A DNA stretch of 64,000 bases. Origin: Dama dama (lineage: Eukaryota; Chordata; Mammalia; Artiodactyla; Cervidae). The stretch spans positions 49,936,001-50,000,000 of the forward strand of contig NC_083711.1 of the NCBI RefSeq assembly GCF_033118175.1, given 5' to 3'. The translations under genes were made by a program, and so were the position numbers. The notes below the pieces were generated by a model. The model was not told the origin of the DNA and made no database searches. It was given only the letters and a program-made list of their open reading frames with translations. Below, piece by piece: positions 1 through 10,607 of this stretch (within the stretch, counting starts at the first letter, position 1; every line of letters begins with the position of its first letter).

Positions 1-246
1 TTGCATCTATGTTCATCAGTGTTAGTGGCCTGTAATTTTCTTTTTTGTAGTATCTTTATCTGGCAGAATGAGTTTGGAAGAATTCCTTCCTCTGCCGTTT
101 TGTTTTGCAATAGTTTTAGAAGGATAGGTGTTAACTCTTTACATGTTTGATAGAATTCACCTGTGAAGCCATCTGGTTCTAAACTTTTGCTTGTAGGGGT
201 TTTTAAATCACACTTTCAATGTCAGTACTTGTGATTGATCTGTTTC
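1..246 (-). mobile_element. L1 ORF2 fragment, part 1 (cut by window edge)
   Basis: Antisense L1 ORF2 reverse-transcriptase sequence. It matches base for base, with scattered substitutions, the L1 ORF2 region at about 6387-6660 of this window. It is diverged and carries no long open frame. It resumes at 597 after a SINE insertion. The 3' part lies outside the window. Confidence 0.85.
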
Positions 247-596
247 CTTTTTAAATTTTTTAAAATTAATTTTAAAATTATTTTATATTTTTGGTTGTAC
301 TGGGTCTTCACTGCTGCACACAGGCTTTTTCTAGTTGAAGAGAGTGGGGGCTACTCTTTAGTTGTGGTTCGTGGACTTTTCATTGCAGAGCATGGGCTCT
401 AGGCACATGGGTTTCCGTAGCTGCAGCACACAAGCTCAGTAGTTGCGACTTGCTGGCTCTGTGGCACCGGCTCAGTAGTTGTAGCATATGGAATTAGTGG
501 CTCTATGGCATGTGGAATCCTCATGGGCCAGGGATTGAACACATTTCCCCTGCAATGACAGGTGGATTCCTATCCACTGTACCACCAGGGAAGTCC
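247..596 (-). mobile_element. CHR-type tRNA-derived SINE
   Basis: On the minus strand the element opens with the ruminant SINE head (ggacttccctggtgg-like, ending at 596), followed by a tRNA-like A/B-box region and the long CHR body. It ends in an A/T-rich tail at 247-290. It interrupts an L1. A short candidate duplication ctgtttc is at 240-246 and 604-610. Confidence 0.8.
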
Positions 597-870
597 AGTT
601 GGCCTGTTTCTGGTTTGTTTTTTTTTTTCCCCTGTTTCAGTCTTGATAGATTGTACCCTTTTAAGAATTTGACCTTTTCTCCAGGTGGTCCATTTTACTG
701 GCATAGTTGCTTATTGTAGTCTCTTATGGTTCTTTGTATTTCTGTGGTGTCCATTGTAACTTCTCCATTTTCATTTCTAATTTTGTTGATTTGAGTTCTC
801 CCCCTTTTTTCTTGATGAGTCTGGCTAAGGGTTTACCAATTTTGTTTAACTTTTCAAAGAATGAGTTGGT
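597..870 (-). mobile_element. L1 ORF2 fragment, part 2
   Basis: Continuation of the antisense L1 after the CHR SINE. It parallels the L1 at about 6650-6920 (the linker between the endonuclease and RT domains). Similarity fades after about 870. Confidence 0.75.
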
Positions 871-1164
871 AAAAACTGAACTCTTTGCCCAGGTCTTTTC
901 TTGAGCAAAGAGAATATTTGATTTGGTCTAGCAGCCAAAAGAGAGGATTGTGGTGAGTAGAAGGAAACAGGTCTGGGTGCCAAGCTGAGCTGGCTAGGTT
1001 GATGCAGGTAGACATTTCATTTGAACAAACAATATGCGCTTTGTATCTTAATCCATTTTTACATTTTGAATTTTGTTTTCTTTTCGCATGGTTTCTTAGT
1101 AAAAATTCTTTTGCAAAAGTCCACGTTTATTGAGTCTTTTCATAAAAGTGTGGAGTTAAGAGCA

Positions 1165-1345
1165 TGCACTATGGACTTTGGAGACAAACTTCTAAGACTG
1201 TTAGCTTTGTGCTTACTATCTGGGTGTCTTTGAGCAAATGTCTTTACTTTCCTAATCTTTCCTGTTCATGTTGTAAAGTACATTGTGAGGATTAAGTGAG
1301 ATAATTTCCATAAAGCTCATTACATACTATTTGAGTTCAGTCAGT
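1165..1345 (+). repeat. MIR SINE, sense orientation
   Basis: Shows the usual MIR order: a 'gactttggagacaaac' segment, a 'gtgtctttgagcaa' segment, a 'gtaaagtacattgtgaggattaagtgag' style core and a 'cataaagctcattac' 3' part. Old and diverged, as expected for a pan-mammalian MIR. Confidence 0.7.
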
Positions 1346-2089
1346 GTTATCTGTGTGTTTATTAATGTTATCTAGGTGAAGAGGCAAGATGGCACTATGA
1401 GGGTTTTCTGTCTCCTAGCTTTAAGGGAGATATCTTTGTATTTGAGAAAGAAGAGATATATTCTGCTTTGGGCATGTTGAATTTATTAAGTCAGTGGGAA
1501 ACTTGGGTTGAATTATAGCTCAGGGTCTAGAGTTCAGAGAGGGACAAAGCAGAAGATTTGAATTTGTGTGTCAAAATGCAGAGATGGTCATTCAAAGAGA
1601 ATGCCCAAGAAGAGCGTTTGAGATAAAGAGAAGCCATGTGTCCAGGATGTCTGTCTTTCATATTCAAGGATTATCAGAAGAAATAGACTGTGAAGGGGAT
1701 CAGAGTGAGCAGCCAGAGATAAATAAAAAAGCAGGATAGAGAAAGGTTGGGAAGTCAAAAGAGGCATGTTTAACTATGGAAGGAGTTGTCAAGGAAGATA
1801 AGTCAAGTGAGCCAGAATTAGAAGTGGCCATGAAATCTGGCAATTATTATATCACTTATTTCCTTGGTCAGGGCAGGCAATGGTACAGTGGTGACAAAAC
1901 CAAACTGCTGTTGGTTGAAAACTAAAAGGACATATTTACATATTAAAGGAAAAATCAGATTATAAAATTGTGTACCTAGTATGACCCATGTTTCCTTAAA
2001 ACAATGAAAAGAGATTTAAGAAATTTTTACATTGGTGATGGTCATTAAAGTATAGTAATTTCTTTGGTAACACCAATTGTTAATTGTTT
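1346..2089. other. Unassigned single-copy-like sequence
   Basis: Purine-rich, AT-biased sequence with no long open frame, no recognisable repeat and no CpG cluster. I see nothing further in it. Confidence 0.5.
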
Positions 2090-2354
2090 TTAAAGAGTGA
2101 AAGTTCAAGCTTTCCCCTGTTTGTTTTTTTTCTCATTTGCTTCTCATTGTATTTGTCTTTTATTCTTTTCCATTATATTTTATTACCTGATATGGAACAT
2201 AGTTCCCTGTGCTATGTAGTAGGATGTTTTTTATCTGTTTTACACATAGTAACTTGCATTACCAGTCCCAAACTCCTAATTTATATCTTCTCCCTACCTA
2301 CTTTTCCCTTTGGTAGCCATGCCTTTGTATTCTATATCTATGAATTTGTTTCCA
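2090..2354 (-). mobile_element. Older L1 3'UTR, first part
   Basis: Antisense L1 3'UTR with the typical 'ggaacatagttccctgtgctatgtag' and 'ttttacacatagtaac' blocks. It appears to resume at about 2806 after a younger L1 tail was inserted, and again at 15205 after the full-length L1. Boundaries are approximate. Confidence 0.65.
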
Positions 2355-2805
2355 TTTTTTTTAAATTGGAGGATAATTGCTTTACAATGTTGTATTGGTT
2401 TCTCCATATAACAATGTGAATCAGTCATTATTTATATATATATGTTTATATATATATATATATATAAGTTTAAGTTTATGTTTAAGACTCAAGAGGAAGG
2501 GATTATAAATATATAAACTTAAAATCCCTTCCTCCTGAGTCTCCCTCCCATCCCACCTCTCTAGGTCACTACAGAATTCCAGACTGGGCTCCCTGTGTTA
2601 TATAGCAGCTTCCCGTTAGTTATCTGTTTTACACATGATAGCGTATATACGTCAATGCTACTTTCTTAATTTGCCCTACCCTTTTTTTCCCCTGCTGTGT
2701 CCACAAGTTCATTCTCTGTGTCTACATCTCCATTCCTTCCCTGCAAACAGGTTCATCAGTACTGTTTCTTCAGATTCCATGTACATGTGTTACTGTGTGA
2801 TATTT
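2355..2805 (-). mobile_element. 5'-truncated L1 3'UTR fragment nested in older L1
   Basis: Begins at a T run followed by 'aattggaggataattgctttacaatg', the antisense 3' terminus of a ruminant L1. It runs through the TA-rich part and the 'ctgggctccctgtgttatatagcagc' block. Flanking L1 sequence joins sensibly across it, so it looks like a short nested insertion. Edges are within about 10 bp. Confidence 0.6.
2432..2466. repeat. (TA)n-rich microsatellite in L1 3'UTR
   Basis: Alternating TA tract interrupted by one tg step. Probably an expansion of a TA-rich spot normally present in this L1 3'UTR. Confidence 0.8.
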
Positions 2806-3317
2806 TTCTGTTTTGTAAATAAGTTCATTTGTATAATATTTTAGATTCCGCATATAAGTTATATCATATGGTATTTGTCTTTCTCCATCTGACTTACTTC
2901 ATTGAGTGTGATAATCTCTAGGTTCATCAATGTTGCTGTATTATTTCACTCTTTTTTATGGCTAAATGGTATTCCATTGTGTGTGTATATGCATACCTGT
3001 GTATGGTGTGTGTATGTGTATCATCTTTATCTATTTGTCTGTTGATGAATATTTGGGTTGTTTCCATATCTTGGCTATTGTACATTTTGATGCTGTGAAC
3101 ATTTGGGTGCATACATCTTTATGAAATAGAGTTTTCATCTTTTCTGGATATATGCTCAGGAGTGGAATTACTGGATCATATGGTAATTCTATTTTTAGCT
3201 TTTTAAGTAACTTCCATGCTACTTTCCATAGTAGCTGTGCCAATTTACATTCTCACCAAAAGTGGAAGAGGGTTATTTTTTGCTATACCCTCTCCAGCAT
3301 TTGTTATCTGTAGACTT
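2806..3317 (-). mobile_element. Older L1 3'UTR and ORF2 C-terminus, second part
   Basis: Antisense sequence for the ORF2 C-terminal region; a short frame at 3031-3243 reads PYDPVIPLLSIYPE, the usual L1 C-terminal block. Broken by stops. Cut at 3317 by the full-length L1 and resumed at 15205. Confidence 0.8.
3305..3317. repeat. Target-site duplication of the minus-strand L1, 3' side copy
   Basis: tatctgtagactt, identical to 15205-15217. The two copies directly abut the poly(A) end and the 5' end of the L1, and the older L1 reads through once the insertion is removed. Confidence 0.93.
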
Positions 3318-3695
3318 AAAAAAAATAAATTTATTTATTTTAATTGGAGGCTAATTACTTTATAATATTGAATGGTTTTTGCCATACATTGACATGAATC
3401 AGACATGGGTGTACATGTGTTCCCCATCCTGAAGCCCCTTCCCACCTCCCTCCCCATCCCATCCTTCAGGGTCATCCCAGTGCACCAGCCCTGACCACCC
3501 TGTCTCATGCATTGAACCTGGACTGGCAATCTCTTTCAGATATGATAATATACATGTTATAATGCTATTCTCTCAAATCATCCCGCCCGTGCCTTCTCCC
3601 ACAGAGTCCAAAAGACTGTTCTATACATCTGTGTCTCTTTTGCTGTCTCACATATAGGGTCATCGTTACCATCTTTCTAAATTCCATATATATAC
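3318..3695 (-). other. 3'UTR and A-rich tail of the minus-strand L1
   Basis: Antisense of the L1-BT 3' terminus (aattggaggctaattac...), preceded on the plus strand by an A/T-rich tail at 3318-3342. The same 3'UTR is seen at 48150 (antisense) and near 51120 (sense). Confidence 0.85.
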
Positions 3696-4206
3696 ATTCA
3701 ATTCAGTTCAGTTCAGTTCAGTCACTCAGACGTGTCCGACTCTTTGTGACCCCATGAATCACAGCACGCCAGGCCTCCCTGTCCATCACCAACTCCTGAA
3801 GTCTACTAAAACCCATGTCCATCGAGTTGGTGATGCCATATAGCCATCTCATCCTCTGTTGTCCCCTTCTCCTCCTGCCCCCAATCCCTCCCAGCATCAG
3901 GGTCTTTTCCAATGAGTCAACTCTTTGTATGAAGTGGCCAAAGTGTTGGAGTTTCAGCATCAGTCCTTCCAATGAATACCCAGGACTGATCTCCTTTAGG
4001 ATGGAGTGGTTGGATCTCCTTGCATTCCAAGGGACTCTCAAGAGTCTTCTCCAACACCACAGTTCAAAAGCATCAATTTTTCAGCACTCAGCTTTCTTCA
4101 CAGTCCAACTCTCACATCCATACATGACCACTGGAGAAACCATAGCCTTGACTAGATGGACCTTTGTTGGCAGAGTAATGTCTCTGCTCTCTAATATACT
4201 ATCTAG
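3696..4206 (-). mobile_element. BovB LINE 3' end, 5'-truncated
   Basis: Minus-strand BovB tail ending in the (tgaac)n-like terminus, seen antisense as attcagttcagttcag. An antisense frame at 3718-4041 reads the BovB C-terminal region (LEKTLMLGGIGGRRRRGQQRMRWL). It is inserted in the last codons of L1 ORF2. A 5-bp tatac occurs at 3691-3695 and 4207-4211 as candidate target duplication. Confidence 0.88.
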
Positions 4207-7200
4207 TATACTGTATTGGTGTTTTTCTTTTTGACTTTCTTCACTCTATATAATAGGCTCCAGTTTCATCCACCTCATTAGAACTGATTCAAATGCATTC
4301 TTTTTAATAGCTGAGTAATACTCCATTGTGTATATGTACCACAGCTTTCTTATCCATTTGTCTGCCGATGGACATCTACGTTGCTTCCATGTCCTAGCTA
4401 TTGCAAACAGTGCTGCGATGAACACTGGGATACACGTGTCTCTTTCAATTCTGGTTTCCTTGGTGTGTATGCCCAGCAGAGGGATTACTGGTCGTATGGC
4501 AGTTCTATTTCCAGTTTTTTAAGGAATCTCCACACTGTTCTCCATAGTGGCTGTACTAGTTTGCATTCCCACCAACAGTGTAAGAGGGTTCCCTTTTCTC
4601 CACACCCTCTCCAGTATTTATTGTTTGTAAACTTTTTGATACCAGCTGTTCTGACTGGTGTGAGATGGTACCTCATTGTGGTTTTGATTTGCATTTTTCT
4701 GATAATGAGTGATGTTGAGCATCTTTTCATGTGTTTGTTAGCCCTCTGTATGTCTTCTTTGGAGAAATTTCTGTTTAGTTCTTTGGCCCATTTTTTGATT
4801 GGGTCATTTGTTTTTCTGGAATTGAGCTGCAGGTGCTTCTTGTATATTTTTGAGATTAATTCTTTGTCAGTTGCTTCATTTGCTGTTATTTTCTCCCATT
4901 CTGAAGGCTGTCTTTTCACCTTGCTTATAGTTTCCTTCATGTGCAAAAGCTTTTAAGTTTAATTAGGTCCCATTTATTTATTTTTGCTTTTATTTCCATT
5001 ACTCTAGGAGGTGGGTCATGGAGGATCCTGCTGTGATTTATGTCGGAGAGTGTTTTGCCTATGTTCTCCTCTAGGAGTTTTATAGTTTCTGGTCTCACAT
5101 TTAAATCTTTAATCTGTTTTGAGTTTATTTTTGTGTATGGTATTAGAAAGTGTTCTAATTTCATTCTTTTATAAGTGGTTGACCAGTTTTCCCAGCACCA
5201 CTTGTTAAAGAGACTGTCTTTTCTCCATTGTATATTCTTGCCTCCTTTGTCAAAGATAAGGTGTCCATAGGTTCGTGGATTTATCTCTGGGCTTTCTATT
5301 CTGTTCCATTGATCTATATTTCTGTCTTTGTGCCAGTACCATACTGTCTTGATGACTGTGGCTTTGTAGTAGAGTCTGAAGTCAGGCAGGTTGATTCCTC
5401 CAGTTCCATTCTTCTTTCTCAAGATTACTTTGGCTATTTGAGGTTTTTTGTATTTCCATACAAATTGTGAAATTCTTTGGTCTAGTTCTGTGAAAAATAC
5501 CATTGGTAGCTTGATAGGGATTGCATTGAATCTATAGACTGCTTTGGGTAGAATAGCCATTTTGACAATATTGATTCTTCCAATCCATGAACACAGTATG
5601 TTTCTCCATCTGTTTGTGTCCTCTTTGATTTCTTTCATCAGTGTTTTGTAGTTTTCTATGTATAGGTCTTTTGTTTCTTTAGGTAGATATAATCCTAAGT
5701 ATTTTATTCTTTTTGTTGCAGTGGTGAATGGTATTGTTTCCTTAATTTCTCTGTCTGTTTTTTCATTGTTAGTATATAGGAATGCAAGGGATTTCTGTGT
5801 GTTAATTTTATATCCTGCAACTTTACTATATTCATTGATTAGCTCTAGTAATTTTCTGGTAGAGTCTTTAGGGTTTTCTATGTAGAGGATCATGTCATCT
5901 GCAAACAGTGAGAGTTTCACTTCTTCTTTTCCTATCTGGATTCCTTTTACTTCTTTTTCTGCTCTGATTGCTGTGGCCAAAACTTCCAACACTATGTTGA
6001 ATAGTAGTGGTGAGAGTGGGCATCCTTGTCTTGTTCCTGATTTCAGGGGAAATGCTTTCAATTTTTCACCATTGAGGGTGATGCTTGCTGTGGGTTTGTC
6101 ATATATAGCTTTTATTATGTTGAGGTATCTTCCTTCTATTCCTGCTTTCTGGAGAGTTTTAATCATAAATGAGTGTTGAATTTTGTCAAAGGCTTTCTCT
6201 GCATCTATTGAGATAATCATATGGTTTTTATCTTTCAATTTGTTAATGTGGTGTATTACATTGATTGATTTGCGGATATTGAAGAATCCTTGCATTCCTG
6301 GGATAAAGCCCACTTGGTCGTGGTGTATGATTTTTTTAATATGTTGTTGGATTCTGTTTGCTAGAATTTTGTTAAGGATTTTTGCATCTATGTTCATCAG
6401 TGATATTGGCCTGTAGTTTTCTTTTTTTGTGTCATCTTTGTCTGGTTTTGGAATTAGGGTGATGGTGGCCTCATAGAATGAGTTTGGAAGTTTACCTTCC
6501 TCTGCAATTTTCTGGAAGAATTTGAGTAGGATAGGTGTTAGCTCTTCTGTAAATTTTTGGTAGAATTCAGTTGTGAAGCTGTCTGGTCCTGAGCTTTTGT
6601 TTGCTGAAAGATTTCTGATTACAGTTTTGATTTCTGTGCTTGTGATGGGTCTGTTAAGATTTTCTGTTTCTTCCTGGTTCAGTTTTGGAAAGTCATAATT
6701 TTCTAAGAATTTTTCCATTTCTTCCCAGTTGTCCATTTTATTGGCATATAGTTGCTGATAGTAGTCTCTTATGATCCTTTGTATTTCTTTGCTGTCTGTT
6801 GTGATTTCTCCATTTTCATTTCTAATTTTGTTGATTTGATTCTTCTCTCTTTTTTTTCTTGATGAGTCTGGTTAACTGTTTGTTTATTTTATTTATCTTC
6901 TCAAAGAACCAGCTTTTAGCTTTGCTGATTTTTGCTATGGTCTCCTTTGTTTCTTTTTCATTTATTTCTGCCGTAATTTTTATGATTTCTTTCCTTCTAC
7001 TAATGCTGGGGTTCTTCATTTCTTCCTTTTCTAGTTGCTTTAGGTGTAGAGTTAGGTTATTTATTTGATTTTTCTCTTATTTATTGAGGTAAGCTTATAT
7101 TGCTATGAACCTTCCTCTTAGTACTGCTTTTACTGAGTCCCATTAGTTTTGTGTTATTGCGTTTTCATTTTCATTCATTCATATGAATATTTTGATTTCT

Positions 7201-7995
7201 TCTGTGATTTGTTGGTTATTCAGAAGCATGTTGTTTAGCCTCCATATGTTGGTATTTTTAATAGTTTTTTTTTTATTTCCTGTAGTGGATATCTAATCTT
7301 ACTGCATTGTGATCAGAAAAGATGCTTGGAATGATTTCAATTTTTTTGAATTTACCAAGGCTAGATTTATGGTCCAGGATGTGATCTATCGTGGAGAAGG
7401 TTCCGTGTGAACTTGAGAAAAAGGTGAAATTCATTGTTTTGGGGTGAAATGTCCTATAGATATCAATTAGGTCTGATTGATCCATTGAATCATTAAGTTT
7501 GTGTTTCTTTGCTAATTTTCTGTTTAGTTGATCTATCCGTAGGTGTGAGTGGGGTATTAAAGTCTCCCACTATTATTGTGTTACTGTTAATTTCTCTTTC
7601 CATACTCGTTAGCGTTTGCCGTACATATTGCGGTGCTTCTATGTTGGGTGCATATATATTTATAATTGTTATATCTTCTTCTTGAATTGATCGTTTGATC
7701 ATTATGTAGTGTCCTTCTTTGTCTCTTTTCACATCCTTTATTTGAAAGTCTATTTTATCTGATATGAGTATTGCGACTCCTGCTTTCTTTTGGTCTCCGT
7801 TTGTATGAAATATTTTTTTCCAGCCCTTCGCTTTCAGTCTGTATGTGTCCCTTGTTTTGAGGTGGGTCTCTTGTAGACAGCATATATAGGGGTCTTGTTT
7901 TTGTATCCATTCAGCCAGTCTTTGTCTTTTGGTTGGGGCATTCAACCCATTTACATGTAAGGTAATTATTGTGATAAGTATGATCCTGTTGCCAT
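4207..7995 (-). pseudogene. L1 ORF2 pseudogene (endonuclease-reverse transcriptase)
   Basis: The original start is ATG at 7995-7993, directly after the ORF1-side TAA. The endonuclease part is visible at 7945-7493 (LQETHLK, VGDFNTPL) and 7485-7273 (STIDHILDHK, SDHNAVRLD), separated by stops. The RT part is a 599-codon open block at 6736-4937 with IDAEKAFDKIQH, the GTRQGCPLSPLLFNIV block and FADD at about 5895-5906. The C-terminal zinc-knuckle region (CGEKGTLLHCWWEC) lies at 4946-4485 in another frame. The end is disrupted by the BovB insertion at 4206. As a family this protein nicks target DNA and copies L1 RNA; this copy cannot make it whole. Confidence 0.93.
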
Positions 7996-8963
7996 TTACT
8001 TTGTTGTTTTGGGTTCACGTTTATACACACTTTCTGTGTTTCCTGTCGAGAGAAGATCCTTTAGCATTTGTTGAAGAGCTGGTTTGGTGGTGCTGAATTC
8101 TCTCAGCTTTTGCTTGTCTGTAAAGCTTTTGATTTCTCCTTCATGTTTGAATGAGATCCTTGTTGGGTGCAATAATCTGGGTTGTAGCTTTTTCTCTTTC
8201 ATTACTTTAAGTATGTCCTGCCATTCCCTTCTGGACTGAAGAGTTTCTATTGAAAGATCAGCTGTTTTCCTTATGGGAATCCCCTTGTGTGTTATTTGTT
8301 GTTTTTCCCTTGCAGCTTTTAATATTTGTTCATTGTGTTTGATCTTTGTTAATTTGACTAATATGTGTCTTGGGGTGTTTCGCCTTGGGTGTATCCTGTT
8401 TGGGACTCTCTGGGTTTCTTGGACTTGGGTGGCTATTTCCTTCCCCATTTGGGGGAAGTTTTCAACTATTATCTACTCAAGTACTTTCTCATGGCCTCTC
8501 TTTTTGTCTTCTTCTGGGACTCCTATGATTTGAATGTTGGGGCATTTGACATTGTCCCAGAGGTCTCTGAGGTTGTCCTCAATTCTTTTATTTCTTTTTT
8601 ACTCTCTTCTTCATTTATTTCCACCATTATATCTTCCACCTCACTTATCCTATCTTCTGCCTCAGTTATTCTACTGTTGGTTCCCTCCAGAGTGTTTTTT
8701 ATCTCAGTTATTGCATTATTCATTATTGATTGACTCTTTTTTATTTCTTCTAGGTCCTTGTTAAGCATTTCTTGCATCTTCTCAATCCTTGTCTCCAGAC
8801 TATTTATCTATAACTCCATTTTGTTTTCAAGATTTTGGATCATTTTTACTATCGTTATTCTGAATTCTTTTTCAGGTAGACTTCCTATCTCCTCCTCTTT
8901 TATTTGGTTTGGTGGGCTTTCATCATGTTCCTTTACCTACTGAATATTTCTCTGCCTTTTCAT
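7996..8963 (-). pseudogene. L1 ORF1 pseudogene (RNA-binding chaperone protein)
   Basis: The expected ATG is at 8963-8961. The coiled-coil part reads in an 8777-8523 frame (DLEEIKKSQSIMNNAITEIK, ISEVEDIMVEIN). The RRM/C-terminal part reads at 8448-7996 (KIKHNEQILKAAREKQQITH, KLREFSTTKPALQQMLKDLL). The frame is broken between them. The usual TAG after KDLL has become TCG, so the frame runs on to a TAA that touches the ORF2 ATG. The family protein is a trimeric nucleic-acid-binding chaperone in the L1 RNP. Confidence 0.9.
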
Positions 8964-9504
8964 CTTGTTTAGATTGCTGTGTTTGGGGTGGCTTTTCCGT
9001 ATGCTGGAAGTCTGTGGTTCCTCTTTATTGTGGAGGTTCCTCCCTGTGGGTGGGGTTGGATGAGTGGCTTCTCAAGGTTTCCTGGTTAGGGAAGCTTGTG
9101 TTGGTGTTCTGGTGGGTGGAGCTGGATCTCTTCTCTCTGGAGTGCAATGACGAGTCCAGTAGTGGGTTTTGAGGTGTCTATGAGTTTGGTGTGACTTTGA
9201 GTAGCCTGTATATTAATGCTCAAGGCTATGTTCCTGCGTTTCTGGAGAATTAGCATGGTATTTCTTGCCCTGGAACTTGTTGGCTTTTGGATGGAGCTTG
9301 GTTTCAGTGTAGGTATGGAGGCTTTTGGATGAGCTCTTGTCGATTAATGTTCCCTGGAGTCAGGAATTTTCTGGTGCTCTCAGGTTTTGGATTTAAGCCT
9401 CCTGCCTCTGGTTTTCAGTCTTATTCTGACAGTAGCCTCAAGACTTCTCCATCCATACAGAACTGATGATAAAACATCTAGCTTAATGGAGAAAAGATTC
9501 TCCA

Positions 9505-9945
9505 CAGTGAGGGGCACCCAGAGAGGTTCGCAGAGTTACATGGAGAAGAGAAGAGGGAGGTGGGAGAGAGAGGTGACCAGGAGGAGAAGAGGGGGAAACA
9601 AAAGGGGAGAGAGCAATCTATCCAATAATCAAATCCCTATGTGCTCTCCACAGCCTGGAACACCCAGAGGGGTTCACGGAGTTACATAGAGAAGAGAAGG
9701 GGAAGGAGATAGAGGTGACCAGGAGGAGAAGAGGGGGAGTCAAAAGGAGGGAGCTAGATCTAGCCACTAATCAGTTCCCAGAGTGATCTCCACAGCCCAG
9801 AATACCCAAAGAGATTCACAGAGTTGGGTAGAGAATAGAAGAGGGATAGATGAGATAGAGGCAACCTGGGGGAGAAAAAGGAAAGTCAAAAGGGGGAGAG
9901 AGAAATCAAGCCAGTAATCACACTCCTAAGTAAAAATGGGTACTG
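9505..9945 (-). repeat. Three tandem ~145-bp units in L1 5'UTR
   Basis: Plus-strand anchors gttcgcagagttacatgg (about 9527), gttcacggagttacatag (about 9672) and attcacagagttgggtag (about 9814) give spacings near 145 and 142 bp. Each unit has the same order: gagttac, purine-rich gagaagaga, gaccaggaggagaagaggg, caat/aatc, ctccacagcc. The younger L1 at 28100-28300 has only about one full unit plus a partial one. Confidence 0.82.
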
Positions 9946-10120
9946 AAGACTGGATTCTTAAAGGTACAAAATTGATAACAATACTAAAAATCAAAAATTA
10001 AAAATCTAAAGTAGAGGTTACACTCTCAAAAATACAATATTAAAAAAGCAAAATCACAAAAATTATAAAATATATATATATGAGAATTGAGCATTCTTTG
10101 GCATTGCCTTTCTCTGGGTT

Positions 10121-10327
10121 CTTCCACCGCCCTGGTCTCCGCACCGGAAACGCAGTGCCTCCCACAAACCGTGCGCCCAAGCTGGACCTGCCCGGCCCCC
10201 CGCATAGCCGCCACCCCGCAGCCCCCCAGCCCACGCTTGGGCTCTGGGCCATGGGGTGCCCGGGCGGGCGGGTGGCTGGAGCAGGAGCCCAGCGGGACTC
10301 AGAGTTCAAGCTTCAGTAGTGGTGGCA
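10121..10327 (+). other. CpG-rich segment joined to BOV-A2
   Basis: About 200 bp of GC-rich, CpG-bearing sequence (accgccctggtc ... gggcgggcgggtgg) that is neither BovB nor L1 5'UTR as far as I can see. It runs into a BOV-A2 SINE. Together they split BovB sequence and are bracketed by an imperfect repeat of the BovB motif (cctttctctgggtt at 10107-10120; cttttttaggatt at 10608-10620). Source unknown; perhaps a first exon or promoter read into a SINE. Confidence 0.55.
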
Positions 10328-10607
10328 CACTGGAGAAGGCAGTGGCACCCCACTCCAGTACTCTTGCCTGGAAAATCCCACGGATGGAGAAGCCTGGTAG
10401 GCTGTGGTTCATGGGGTTGCTAAGAGCCGGACATGACTGAGCAACTTCACTTTCACTTTTCACTTTCATGCATTGAAGCAGGAAATGGCAACGCACTCCA
10501 GTGTTCTTGCCTGGAGAATCCCAGGGATGGGGGAGCCTGGTGTGCTGCCGTCTATGGGGTCACACAGAGTTGGACACGACTGAAGTGACTTAGCAGCTTA
10601 GCAGCAG
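10328..10607 (+). mobile_element. BOV-A2 SINE (dimeric)
   Basis: Two Bov-A monomers in tandem (each ggagaaggcartggcac... or ggaaatggcaacgcac..., cctggaraatcccagg, ggacacgactgaa), linked by the cttcactttcactttt spacer and ending in agcagcttagcagcagc. Essentially full length. Confidence 0.93.

Noticed and set aside
4381..4956. 191-codon hydrophobic plus-strand frame as a membrane protein
   Set aside because: It is antisense to the L1 ORF2 C-terminus. The same hydrophobic shadow appears at 32795-33133 and 48652-48993.
8365..8733. Hydrophobic, multi-pass-looking frames opposite L1 ORF1
   Set aside because: They are antisense shadows of the charged coiled-coil ORF1. The equivalent is seen at 29071-29730 and 25708-26346.
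9505..9945. CRISPR-like or satellite array
   Set aside because: The units are contiguous, without spacers, lie in an L1 5'UTR, and have a partial counterpart in the other L1.
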